Assembly: GCF_004328075.1 (NCBI RefSeq)
Contig: NZ_SJFN01000006.1
Span: forward strand, 62,001-126,000
DNA from: Siculibacillus lacustris
GTDB taxonomy: Bacteria; Pseudomonadota; Alphaproteobacteria; Rhizobiales; Ancalomicrobiaceae
Reading direction: 5' to 3'
Length of the DNA: 64,000 nucleotides
In this document: positions 7,527 to 15,350 of the stretch, in pieces
Numbering within the stretch: position 1 is the stretch's first letter
Layout of the letters: the number at the start of each line of letters is the position of its first letter
Program-made: the position numbers and the translations under genes
The notes under the pieces: model-generated
Seen by the model: the letters and a program-made list of their open reading frames with translations, nothing else
What the model was told of the DNA's origin: nothing
Database searches by the model: none

Positions 7527-9280
7527 GGCGCGGTGCCTCCCTCGACCCGGAACTCGATTCGCCGATTCTGCTGCTTGCCGGCCTCGTCGTCGTTGGAGGC
7601 GACGGGTCGGGTCTCACCGTAGCCGATCGCCGAGAGCCGCTCGGCGGCCAGCCCCGCGGCGACCAGGCGTTCGACCACGGCGGCGGCGCGGGCTTCCGAC
7701 AGCGCCCGATTGGCGTCGGGGTCGCCGTCGGAATCGGTGTGGCCCTCGACGACGATGCGGGCATCGAGGCAGCGCAGGGCGGCGGCGACCAGGGCGTCGA
7801 GGATGCGCAGACCGTCGGGCGCGAGGGTCGCGCTGCCGACCTCGAAGCGGATCTTGTCGCCGGCCTGAACCGCGGCGAGCCCTGCCTCACAGACCGGCGG
7901 CGCGACTTGCGGCGGCGGCGGCAGGACGCGGAAGGCGGGTTCGGCGAGGGTGTAGCCGGCGGCGACCCGGGTCTTCAGAGCCGCGGCGATGTCGGCGCCG
8001 AGCGGCGCGGTCGGGACTCCGCCGCGCACCGTGAGCGTCCGGTCGACGAGATCGAGGCCCGGATCGGCGACACGGGCGAGGCCGGCCCAGGCGGCGACCG
8101 CGGCGTCGGCGAAGCCGGGCGGGGCACCGGCGGCGATCTCGGTGCGATCGGCGACGCCGCGGGGCGAGCGGGGCGCGAGCGCCGCGGCGAGGGTGGCGCG
8201 CGCCGCGGCGTCGGGCAGGAAGCCGTCGAGATCGGCACGGCCGTCGACCAGGGTGAGAGTCAGGCGGTAGGGCGCCGGCACCGGCACTTCGAGATCGTCG
8301 CGGGCGAGCGCGACACCGCCGGGAATGCCGGCGGCGAGCCGGTTCTCGATGCGGCGCCAAGTCGCACGATCCTTGGGCCGGCCGGCGAGCGCGAGGCCGG
8401 CGGGCCCCAACGTGGCGCGGCCCTCGTTCAGACCGCCGAGAATCTCGAGGGCGAAACCGGCGGCGTCGGCATGGCCGGCGGGCGCGCCGGGCGCGACGTC
8501 GATGGTCGAGGCGACACCGGCCGGGAAGCCGGCCTTCGCGGCGGCATCGAAGGCGGCGACGACGGCGGCCGGCAGGAAGCCGGTGGCGGTGAGCCGGCCG
8601 TCGGCAACCGCGAGCCGGAGCTCATAGGGCACCGGCACCGGTACTTCCAGGCGATCGGCGGCGATCTTGCCGAAGTCTCCGGCCTTCAGGCTGGTCTCGA
8701 TGCGGCGCCAGCTCGGCCAATCGGCGAGGCGGCCGGTCAGCGTCAGCCCGGCCGGGCCGATCTCCGCCGAGCCTTCGACCAGCTCGCCGAGAGCCGCGAG
8801 GGCGCGGGTCGCCGAATCCGCGAAATCGCGCGGGGCGCCGCGCGCGAGGGTGGCGCGATCGTCGAAGGGGCGGTCGGGCGCGGCCTTGCGGGCAGCGGCG
8901 GCGAGCGCGGTGCGCATCGCTTCGGACGGCACGGCGCCGGTGGCGGTCAGCGTCGACGATGCGAGGGTCGCGGTCCACACCCAGGGGTCGGCGAGCGGCA
9001 GCACGGTGGCGCGATCGGCGACGATGCGCACCCCGAACACCCGGTCGACGGCTTCCGCCGCCAATTGCGGATCGGCGGGTTCGGGCGCGACGCCGGTCAC
9101 CGTGACGTCGCGTCCGTCGACGGCGAGCCGGGCCCAATCACGGCCCTCGGCCTTCAATCGGGCGGCGGCACTCGTGCGCACGTCGGCTGCGATCGGCCCG
9201 AAGGCGGTGATCGCGGCCAACCCGGTCAGGACCAGGGCGGTGCCTCCGGCCGCCGCCAATCCCTTCAGCAATCCCGACAT
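7523..9280 (-). CDS. OmpA-family protein with repeated BON-like domains
   Basis: A 585-residue envelope protein. Residues about 5-30 form an uncleaved-looking hydrophobic anchor (MSGLLKGLAAAGGTALVLTG). The middle holds three or so similar segments, seen from recurring WRRIE and VPVPxPYxL blocks, resembling BON modules. Residues about 465-585 are an OmpA peptidoglycan-binding domain (IRFEVGSATLAPDG, VVEGHTDSDGDPDANRALSE, GYGETRPVASNDDEAGKQQN, RRIEF). The domain suggests binding to meso-DAP of peptidoglycan, tying inner membrane to cell wall. First gene of the coupled unit with the 38-residue protein and the helix-hairpin-helix protein. Confidence 0.8.
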   Translation of the reverse strand: MSGLLKGLAAAGGTALVLTGLAAITAFGPIAADVRTSAAARLKAEGRDWARLAVDGRDVTVTGVAPEPADPQLAAEAVDRVFGVRIVADRATVLPLADPWVWTATLASSTLTATGAVPSEAMRTALAAAARKAAPDRPFDDRATLARGAPRDFADSATRALAALGELVEGSAEIGPAGLTLTGRLADWPSWRRIETSLKAGDFGKIAADRLEVPVPVPYELRLAVADGRLTATGFLPAAVVAAFDAAAKAGFPAGVASTIDVAPGAPAGHADAAGFALEILGGLNEGRATLGPAGLALAGRPKDRATWRRIENRLAAGIPGGVALARDDLEVPVPAPYRLTLTLVDGRADLDGFLPDAAARATLAAALAPRSPRGVADRTEIAAGAPPGFADAAVAAWAGLARVADPGLDLVDRTLTVRGGVPTAPLGADIAAALKTRVAAGYTLAEPAFRVLPPPPQVAPPVCEAGLAAVQAGDKIRFEVGSATLAPDGLRILDALVAAALRCLDARIVVEGHTDSDGDPDANRALSEARAAAVVERLVAAGLAAERLSAIGYGETRPVASNDDEAGKQQNRRIEFRVEGGTAP

Positions 9281-9490
9281 CGCCGCCCCCTCTTCCGGGG
9301 TCCCGGCCCGATCGGACGCCTCGCGCGGGAGCGGGCCGGACCCGATCCGAGCCGCAGCTTGTCAAAGGACGGACGCTACGGCAAGCGGCGCGAGGAGCGA
9401 TCGAGGGTCGCGGGGCGCGCGGTGACGCGGTCACGCCGTCACGGTGGCGGAACCGGCGTCCGAGCCTCGGTCGAAGCGGATCGCGCAAAC

Positions 9491-9520
9491 AAAAAGAACC
9501 CGGCGGTCGCCCGCCGGGTT
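9491..9520 (-). terminator. Rho-independent terminator of the first porin
   Basis: A perfect 10-bp stem (9497-9506 with 9511-9520) and a four-base loop. On the reverse strand it is followed after one base by five Ts. It lies about 30 bases after the porin stop codon. Confidence 0.85.
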
Positions 9521-9548
9521 CGAGTCTCGAGACGATCTCGGAAGGAGA

Positions 9549-10904
9549 TCAGAAGTCGCGACGGACGCGGATTTCGCCGAGCCAGCCGTCGTAGGACGAC
9601 TTGAGGGTCGAAGCGGCAGCCACACCCTTGATCGCATTGACGGTGTTGTTCGAGAAGGTCAGCTTGCCGTATTCGACGTCGGCACCGATCTGGAAGCCCT
9701 TGACCGGCTTCCAGCGCAGGTCCACGCCGGCGCCGACGAACTCTTCGTCACGCCACTGATAGCCGTCGACCTTCACGTAGCCGGCGTCCACATTGAGTTC
9801 CCACTGCGGGCTGAACTCGTGATGGAGTCCACCGTTGACCGCCCAGGTGTTCGTCAGCTTGTTCTTGCCGTTGACGATCACGAAGTCCTGACCGATGCCC
9901 GAACCGAAAGCGTTGAAGAACACTTCCTGGATCTTGCCGGTGGCGTTCTGCAGCTGGGTGGCGAAGGCAACCGCGCCGCTGGAGTAGGTGCCGACCAAGT
10001 AGGCCTTGTCGCCCGCCGCGAGCATCGGCAGGTTGACTTCCACGCCACCGCTGATCGCCCAGGCGGCGGTGTCGTCGACGGTCGAGTAGACGTCATGATA
10101 GGCAACGGACAGCTGAGCCTTGCCCCAGGCCTGAGCGACCGCGAGGTTGGCGACGACGTCCGGAGCCCGCACGCCCGCATACGGAGCCGCATAGGCAGCG
10201 CCGGTGAAGGGGTTGGTCTTGGTGGAGTCGTACTTCACCCAGGCAACGGACGACCCGGAGTTACCCACGAAGCGGTGCGAGGCGCCCGAGAAGTTCAGGT
10301 CGGTCGACGACGGATCTTCGAGAGCCAGGGTGGCGCTGACGCCGTTGCCGAACGAGAAGGTGTAGGCCAACTGGTTCAGGAAGGTGTAGGAATAGGCGTT
10401 GGTCGAGTAGTCCGTGCCGTAGCTGTAGCCAGCCGGCGCGAAGTCGAAGTTCGAGCGAGCGTAACCGGCGGTGACACCGGCGAACTGCACGAAGGCACCG
10501 GCGGCCATCAGGGTGCCGGAGGTGTCACCCGTGTTGGTCTGGTGACGCAGCGCGATGTAGGAGCGCAGCAGGCCCATCTCGGTCGCGGTGCGAGCGTCGA
10601 ACTGGATTTCCGCGCGGGTGCGGGAATAGAGGTCGTTGCCCGAACGCGTGCGGTTGCCGAACGCGCTGTTGGTGGTGTCGTAACGGCCGAGCTTGCCGGT
10701 GCCGCCACGGGCTTCGGCGTAGACGAAGCCGCTGATCTTCAGGCAGGTGTCGCTGCCGGGGATGTAGAAGAAGCCCGCGCCGAACGCGTCGCAGACCTTG
10801 ACGTAGTTGGCGGCGGCCGGGGCCTTCTTGGCCAGATCGGCGGCTTGGGCGGTGGACGCGACGCCGACGGCGGCGACGGCCACGAGAGCCAGCTTGAAGT
10901 TCAT
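9549..10904 (-). CDS. Rhizobial-type outer-membrane porin (copy 1)
   Basis: Trimeric beta-barrel porin, 451 residues, for passive entry of small solutes. A signal peptide of 21 residues is followed by the family hallmark ADLAKKAPAAANYVKVC, then a barrel of alternating strands ending in VRRDF; the terminal Phe is the assembly signal read by BamA. Two Cys near the N-terminus (VKVCD and DTCLK) probably form the conserved disulphide. The ribosome site GGGGGA precedes the ATG. It is a paralogue of the next porin: the first 55 mature residues are almost identical, while the extracellular-loop regions differ strongly. It has its own terminator and about 500 bases of upstream DNA, so it is probably a separate transcript. 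Confidence 0.92.
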   Translation of the reverse strand: MNFKLALVAVAAVGVASTAQAADLAKKAPAAANYVKVCDAFGAGFFYIPGSDTCLKISGFVYAEARGGTGKLGRYDTTNSAFGNRTRSGNDLYSRTRAEIQFDARTATEMGLLRSYIALRHQTNTGDTSGTLMAAGAFVQFAGVTAGYARSNFDFAPAGYSYGTDYSTNAYSYTFLNQLAYTFSFGNGVSATLALEDPSSTDLNFSGASHRFVGNSGSSVAWVKYDSTKTNPFTGAAYAAPYAGVRAPDVVANLAVAQAWGKAQLSVAYHDVYSTVDDTAAWAISGGVEVNLPMLAAGDKAYLVGTYSSGAVAFATQLQNATGKIQEVFFNAFGSGIGQDFVIVNGKNKLTNTWAVNGGLHHEFSPQWELNVDAGYVKVDGYQWRDEEFVGAGVDLRWKPVKGFQIGADVEYGKLTFSNNTVNAIKGVAAASTLKSSYDGWLGEIRVRRDF

Positions 10905-11361
10905 GTGTTCCCCCTGTCTTCAAAAACCAAACCGGCAGAGGCCCTGACCCGACCCCGAGGCGACGCTCATCCGACCGTTCGGATGCCGTCTCCGGTATGG
11001 CTCCACCATAACGCCGCCGCCGATCTTTTGAAGTCGTTTCATCGACTTCCGCCGCGATGCCGACCCGTTCCGGACACCATGTTGCCGGAAGAACACAGAA
11101 TGGCCACAGGGCCCGCTCTTCGGTGACTGCAACTCCTGCCAAGAATGACAAGATCATGACATTTCAGTCGAATTCGCCTCCGGGCGTCCTCCGAGACCAC
11201 CCGCGCAAGCCGAATCTCACCGCCGGGACAACCTATTACCGTCCGGCGACGATCGTGGCGTGAAGCCGGATTCGAATCGCCGGCGGCGGGAGCCCACCGG
11301 CGTTCGGCGGGGCGATTCGATGCGCCGATCGACCGACGCCGAATGGGTGCGCGAAATGCGG
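10905..11361. other. Leader and promoter region of porin 1
   Basis: About 460 bases separate porin 1 from the terminator of porin 2. This DNA is less GC-rich than the genes. No protein gene is supported. It presumably holds the porin 1 promoter and a long untranslated leader on the reverse strand, but I could not pick a convincing -35/-10 pair. Confidence 0.45.
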
Positions 11362-11390
11362 AAAGGGCCCGGCGGTTTCCCGCCGAGCCC
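11362..11390 (-). terminator. Terminator of the second porin
   Basis: Inverted repeat 11365-11375 with 11379-11390: GGCGG/CCGCC core, 11 bp with one G-T pair and a three-base loop. It is followed on the reverse strand by a short TTT run. It lies 26 bases after the porin 2 stop. Weaker than the porin 1 terminator. Confidence 0.65.
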
Positions 11391-11415
11391 TCCGAGATCA
11401 GACCGTGAGGTCGGA

Positions 11416-12699
11416 TCAGAAGTCGCGCTGAACGCGCAGGATGCCGAGGACGGCGTCCTTGTCCTTCGCACCCGACCACGAGTAGTCGATCTTGCGATAT
11501 TCGACTTCGCCGATGACGGTCAGGCCGGTGACCGGCGTCCAGGCGAGATTGCCCTGGACGTCGAGCTGGCTGAAGTCGTCGACCTTGCTGCCACCGAAGC
11601 CGGCGGTGGAGAGGCCGGAGTTGAAGGAAGCGTAGCCGAGTTCGATGGTCGAAGACAGCTTCTTGGTCCAGTTGTGGGTCAGAGCGCCGGTGATGCTCCA
11701 AGCGTCCGACTGCTTCAGGCTGGCGTTCACGACCGAGAAGTCGTAAGCGCCGCCGTCGTTGCCGGCGAACACGTAAGCGACGGCACCCTTGGCGTAGGCC
11801 GCCTGCAGAGCGAGCTTGTCGCCGGCGCCGAGGGCCGGAAGGTTGATCTGCACGCCGCCGAGGAAGGCGTAGCCGTACTTGTCGCCGGAGACCGAACCGT
11901 AGTCTTCATGCAGCGCGGCCGAAACCTGCGCCTTGCCCCAAGCCTGATCGACCGCCAGGTTGGCGATGAAGTCAGGCGCACGAGCGCCACCGTAGGCCAC
12001 CGAAGCGGCGGTGGTCGGGCTGACGATGTTGAAGGGCGTGACGTTGGTGTAGTACGAGAAGCCCGTGCCGGTCACGCGGCGGCCGCCGGTGGTCGGATCT
12101 TCGATCGACAGCGTGGCGGAGATGCCGTTGCCGAACGAGAAGGTGTAGGCCAACAGGTTGGTCGACGTGTCGGAATGGGCGGTCTCGTAGTTACCGATCG
12201 AGTAGCCGGTCCAGAAGTCGAAGAACGACTGGGCATGACCGGCGGTCAGGCCACCGAACTGGATGAAGCCCTTGTCGAGCGTCGCAACGGTGTTCTTGCC
12301 CGAGGCCAGATCAGCCTGAAGAGCGATGAACGAACGCAGCAGACCGAACTCGGTCGAGGTGCGCGCGTCGATGTCGATTTCGCCGCGGGCGAAGGTGCCG
12401 ATACCGTTGTTCTGACGGTAGTTGCCGGTGGCGCCACCGGCCTGGCCGTTGGACTTGCCGCTCCAGGAACCGCCGTTCCAGGCTTCGCTCTTGCCGCCGA
12501 CGTAGTATTCGGCGCGCACCAGACCGGAGATCTTGAGGCAGGTGTCCGAGCCCGGGATGTAGAAGAAGCCGGCGCCGAACGTGTCGCAGACCTTGACGTA
12601 GTTCGCGGCAGCCGGGGCCTTCTTGGCGAGGTCGGCGGCCTGAGCGGTGGTGGCGGCGCCGATGGCGGCAGCAGCCAGAATGGCGAGCTTGAAGTTCAT
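11416..12699 (-). CDS. Rhizobial-type outer-membrane porin (copy 2)
   Basis: Second porin, 427 residues, same family and fold as its neighbour. Signal peptide MNFKLAILAAAAIGAATTAQ then Ala, followed by ADLAKKAPAAANYVKVCD and the conserved GAGFFYIPGSDTCLKISG stretch; the C-terminus is LRVQRDF with the required terminal Phe. The ATG at 12699 follows AGGGGG at good spacing. The frame is open to 12765, but that extension has no ribosome site and would bury the signal peptide. The shared N-terminus and divergent loops point to an old tandem duplication followed by selection on surface loops. Confidence 0.92.
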   Translation of the reverse strand: MNFKLAILAAAAIGAATTAQAADLAKKAPAAANYVKVCDTFGAGFFYIPGSDTCLKISGLVRAEYYVGGKSEAWNGGSWSGKSNGQAGGATGNYRQNNGIGTFARGEIDIDARTSTEFGLLRSFIALQADLASGKNTVATLDKGFIQFGGLTAGHAQSFFDFWTGYSIGNYETAHSDTSTNLLAYTFSFGNGISATLSIEDPTTGGRRVTGTGFSYYTNVTPFNIVSPTTAASVAYGGARAPDFIANLAVDQAWGKAQVSAALHEDYGSVSGDKYGYAFLGGVQINLPALGAGDKLALQAAYAKGAVAYVFAGNDGGAYDFSVVNASLKQSDAWSITGALTHNWTKKLSSTIELGYASFNSGLSTAGFGGSKVDDFSQLDVQGNLAWTPVTGLTVIGEVEYRKIDYSWSGAKDKDAVLGILRVQRDF

Positions 12700-13050
12700 T
12701 AGAAAACCCCCTGAAGGTTCGTTTTCGACGATGGGTCCTGAACCGACCCGAGATCTCTCCGACATACTGCTCCGACAACCGTCGAAGGGATCACGCGATG
12801 TCGTCGATCGATGGTCACCTTACTCCAAGCGCCTCGAATGGGAAGACGGCGAAAGCCCCGTCGCCGGCTCACCGGGCGGTTTGACTCGCCTTTGTTGCAC
12901 CAGTGACACACTCACCTCGAGCGGGCGGCCCGGATTCGCCAAAACGTCAAGGAAACGTTAGGGTTTGTGACGGTTTTCAGGGCTTCGCGCGCCGCTCTGC
13001 GACGATCGTCGGGGCACCTGGGCGCAATGCGGGAGAGGCGGGGCGACACG
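12700..13050. other. Divergent promoter region, porin 2 / ribokinase
   Basis: A 351-base gap between divergently transcribed genes. It is AT-richer near 12900-12970. No gene is seen. It must hold both promoters, but I could not identify clear elements. Confidence 0.45.
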
Positions 13051-13983
13051 ATGATCACGGTATTCGGTTCCATCAACGTCGACCTGGTCAGCCGGGTCGC
13101 CCGCCTGCCGAGAGTGGGAGAAACCCTACCCGGATCGGACGTCGTCGCAGTTGCCGGCGGCAAGGGCGCCAACCAGGCGCTGGCGGCGCGGCGGGCCGGG
13201 GCGGCGGGTCGGATGATCGGCGCGGTCGGCGACGACTCTTTCGCGGCCGTCGCCCTGTCCGGGCTCGACGCGGCGGGCGTCGACCTCTCCGGAGTCGCCC
13301 GGCGGGCGCGATTCGCCACCGGCTTGGCGATCATCTCGGTCACCGACTCGGGCGAGAACGCCATCGTGCTGTCGCCGGGGGCGAATCGCACGGTCGATCG
13401 CGACCTCGCGGCGGCGGCACGATTCGCCCCCGGCGATCTCCTGCTCTTGCAGATGGAGGTGAGCGAAGCGGAGTCGCTGGCGGTCGCCGCGCGCGCACGC
13501 CTCGCGGGCGCCCGCGTGATGCTCTCTCTGGCGCCGTTCAGGCCGCTGCCGGCAGAGGCCTTCACCGACGTCGACGTGGTGGTGGTCAATGCCGGCGAGG
13601 CGGCCGATCTCGCCGGCCATCTCGGCGTGGTGGCCCCCGGCGCGACGGTCGGCCCGAGCACGATCGCGGCGGCGATCGCCGATCGCCTCGGCCTGACCGT
13701 CGTGGTGACGCTCGGCGGCGAGGGCGTGGTGGCGGCCACACCGGACGGAACGGTGCACCGGGTGCCGGCGCTCGCCGTGACGCCGATCGACACCACCGGG
13801 GCGGGCGACACCTTCACCGGAGTGCTGGCGGCAGGTCTTTCGGCCGGCCTGGATCTCGCCGCGGCGATGGCGCGGGCGGCGGCGGCGGGCTCGCTCGCCT
13901 GCCTCGAACTCGGCGCCCAGGCGGCGATGCCGAGTGCGGCGGCGATCGACCGGGCGCTCGCCGACGGCGTCGCAGTGCCATGA
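13051..13983 (+). CDS. rbsK: Ribokinase (PfkB family)
   Basis: Phosphorylates ribose to ribose-5-phosphate with ATP in the cytosol. 310 residues, normal length. Start of fold [13 protein letters not shown]; sugar-binding [15 protein letters not shown] at 36-50; nucleotide and catalytic signature [11 protein letters not shown] with the base Asp253. Related PfkB kinases acting on other sugars or nucleosides cannot be fully excluded, but GSINVDLV and GGKGANQA are typical of ribokinase. The start at 13051 is preferred over an ATG at 13027 because it begins the conserved first strand. It overlaps the glutaminase gene by four bases (ATGA). No ribose transporter or repressor is nearby. Confidence 0.85.
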   Translation: MITVFGSINVDLVSRVARLPRVGETLPGSDVVAVAGGKGANQALAARRAGAAGRMIGAVGDDSFAAVALSGLDAAGVDLSGVARRARFATGLAIISVTDSGENAIVLSPGANRTVDRDLAAAARFAPGDLLLLQMEVSEAESLAVAARARLAGARVMLSLAPFRPLPAEAFTDVDVVVVNAGEAADLAGHLGVVAPGATVGPSTIAAAIADRLGLTVVVTLGGEGVVAATPDGTVHRVPALAVTPIDTTGAGDTFTGVLAAGLSAGLDLAAAMARAAAAGSLACLELGAQAAMPSAAAIDRALADGVAVP

Positions 13984-14951
13984 GCGCGGATCTGGAGACG
14001 ATCGTCGCGGAGATCGCCGCGGAGATGGCGGCGGTGCCGGTCGCCCGGCGCGGCGTGCCGGCGAGCTATATCCCGGAACTGGCCAAGGTCGATCCCGGGC
14101 GCTTCGGCCTCGCGGTGGTGCTGGCCGACGGGCAGGTCCATGTCGCCGGCGACGCCGACGAGGCCTTCTCGATCCAGTCCATCTCCAAGGTGTTCATGCT
14201 GACCCTGGCGCTCGGCAAGATCGGTGACGGGTTGTGGGCGCGGGTCGGGCGCGAACCGTCGGGCAACGCCTTCAACTCGATCGTCCAGCTCGAGGCCGAG
14301 AAGGGCATCCCGCGCAATCCCTTCATCAATGCCGGGGCGCTGGTGGTCGCCGACGTGCTGCTCGCCGGACACGCGCCGCGCGAGGCGATCGGCGAGATCC
14401 TGCAGTTCGTGCGCTACCTCGCCGACGACGATTCGATCGTCGTCGACCGGGCGGTGGCACGCTCGGAGACCGAGACCGGCTTCCGCAATGCCGCGCTCGC
14501 CAACTACATGCGGGCCTTCGGCACGATCACCCATGCGCCGGAGCTGACGCTCGGGGTCTATTTCCATGTCTGCGCGCTGGCGATGTCGTGCCGGCAACTG
14601 GCGCTCGCCGGGCGGTTCCTCGCCCTCGACGGTCGTCATCCGGGCGGCCGGGGCCGGGTCGTCTCGGCAGAGCGGGCGCGACGGATCGCCGCCCTGATGC
14701 TGACCTGCGGCCATTACGACGGCTCGGGCGACTTCGCCTTCCGGGTCGGCATTCCCGGCAAGAGCGGGGTCGGCGGCGGCATCCTGGCGGTGGTGCCGGG
14801 GGTGGCGTCGGTCGCGGTGTGGTCGCCGGGGCTCAACGCGGTCGGCAATTCGACGCTGGGGGCGGCGGCGCTGGAACAACTCGCCCGGCGCACCGGCTGG
14901 TCGGTGTTCGCGCCGCCGGTTCAGTCGCCGATCGACGGGGCGGCGAGGTGA
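13980..14951 (+). CDS. glsA: Glutaminase
   Basis: Hydrolyses L-glutamine to glutamate and ammonia; serine-dependent, beta-lactamase-like fold, cytosolic. 323 residues, matching the bacterial family. The S-x-x-K catalytic pair is Ser67/Lys70 ([10 protein letters not shown]). Other conserved blocks are [38 protein letters not shown], and the C-terminal GKSGVGGGI and [12 protein letters not shown]. Its start codon overlaps the ribokinase stop, implying coupled translation. The pairing links a ribose kinase with an ammonia-releasing enzyme, an odd combination with no obvious pathway. Confidence 0.92.
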   Translation: MSADLETIVAEIAAEMAAVPVARRGVPASYIPELAKVDPGRFGLAVVLADGQVHVAGDADEAFSIQSISKVFMLTLALGKIGDGLWARVGREPSGNAFNSIVQLEAEKGIPRNPFINAGALVVADVLLAGHAPREAIGEILQFVRYLADDDSIVVDRAVARSETETGFRNAALANYMRAFGTITHAPELTLGVYFHVCALAMSCRQLALAGRFLALDGRHPGGRGRVVSAERARRIAALMLTCGHYDGSGDFAFRVGIPGKSGVGGGILAVVPGVASVAVWSPGLNAVGNSTLGAAALEQLARRTGWSVFAPPVQSPIDGAAR

Positions 14952-15067
14952 GGAATCGACCCGGTGACCTCGTCGGCGGTCGGCATCGGCAGGGCCGTGC
15001 GCAGGATCAGAGCGAGCCCGACGGCGAGTCCGACCAGAAGAATGCGCATGTCGAAGATTCGATGCAT
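14921..15067 (-). CDS. Possible 48-residue membrane peptide, antisense to the end of glsA
   Basis: Small reverse-strand frame: [20 protein letters not shown], then a segment with [14 protein letters not shown] and an end at GD. One clear hydrophobic span with a basic N-terminus; an internal Met (codon at 15049) may be the real start. A GGGA sequence precedes the first ATG. Its last 31 bases run antisense through the glsA 3' end. The gap it occupies has no other explanation. Low certainty without homologues. Confidence 0.4.
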   Translation of the reverse strand: MHRIFDMRILLVGLAVGLALILRTALPMPTADEVTGSIPHLAAPSIGD

Positions 15068-15350
15068 GGTCCGGTCCCTGCTCGTCCTCGGGAATGCGGC
15101 CCGCCTCCGACGCGATCGACGGCGGCCATGGGCGACGGCGACGGCGGGCGGCGGCGGCCCGTCGTCCTTCGAGGTTTCGCCCTCGGGCGGTTACCGAACG
15201 GTTAATGTCGGCCGGTCCCGCCCCGCTTCCTCCCGCAACGCAGCATGAAGCGGGGAACATGGTGAACGCCGGCGGGTCGCCCCACCCTCGCCGCGATTTG
15301 CGCGGTGCAGGACGGTCGACGCCCCGCCGGGTCTGGGTTAAGACCTGCCC

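Noticed and set aside
9516-9535. GGGTTCGAGTCTCGA looked like a tRNA T-arm
   Set aside because: The GGGTT is the 3' arm of the porin terminator; no acceptor or anticodon stem surrounds it.
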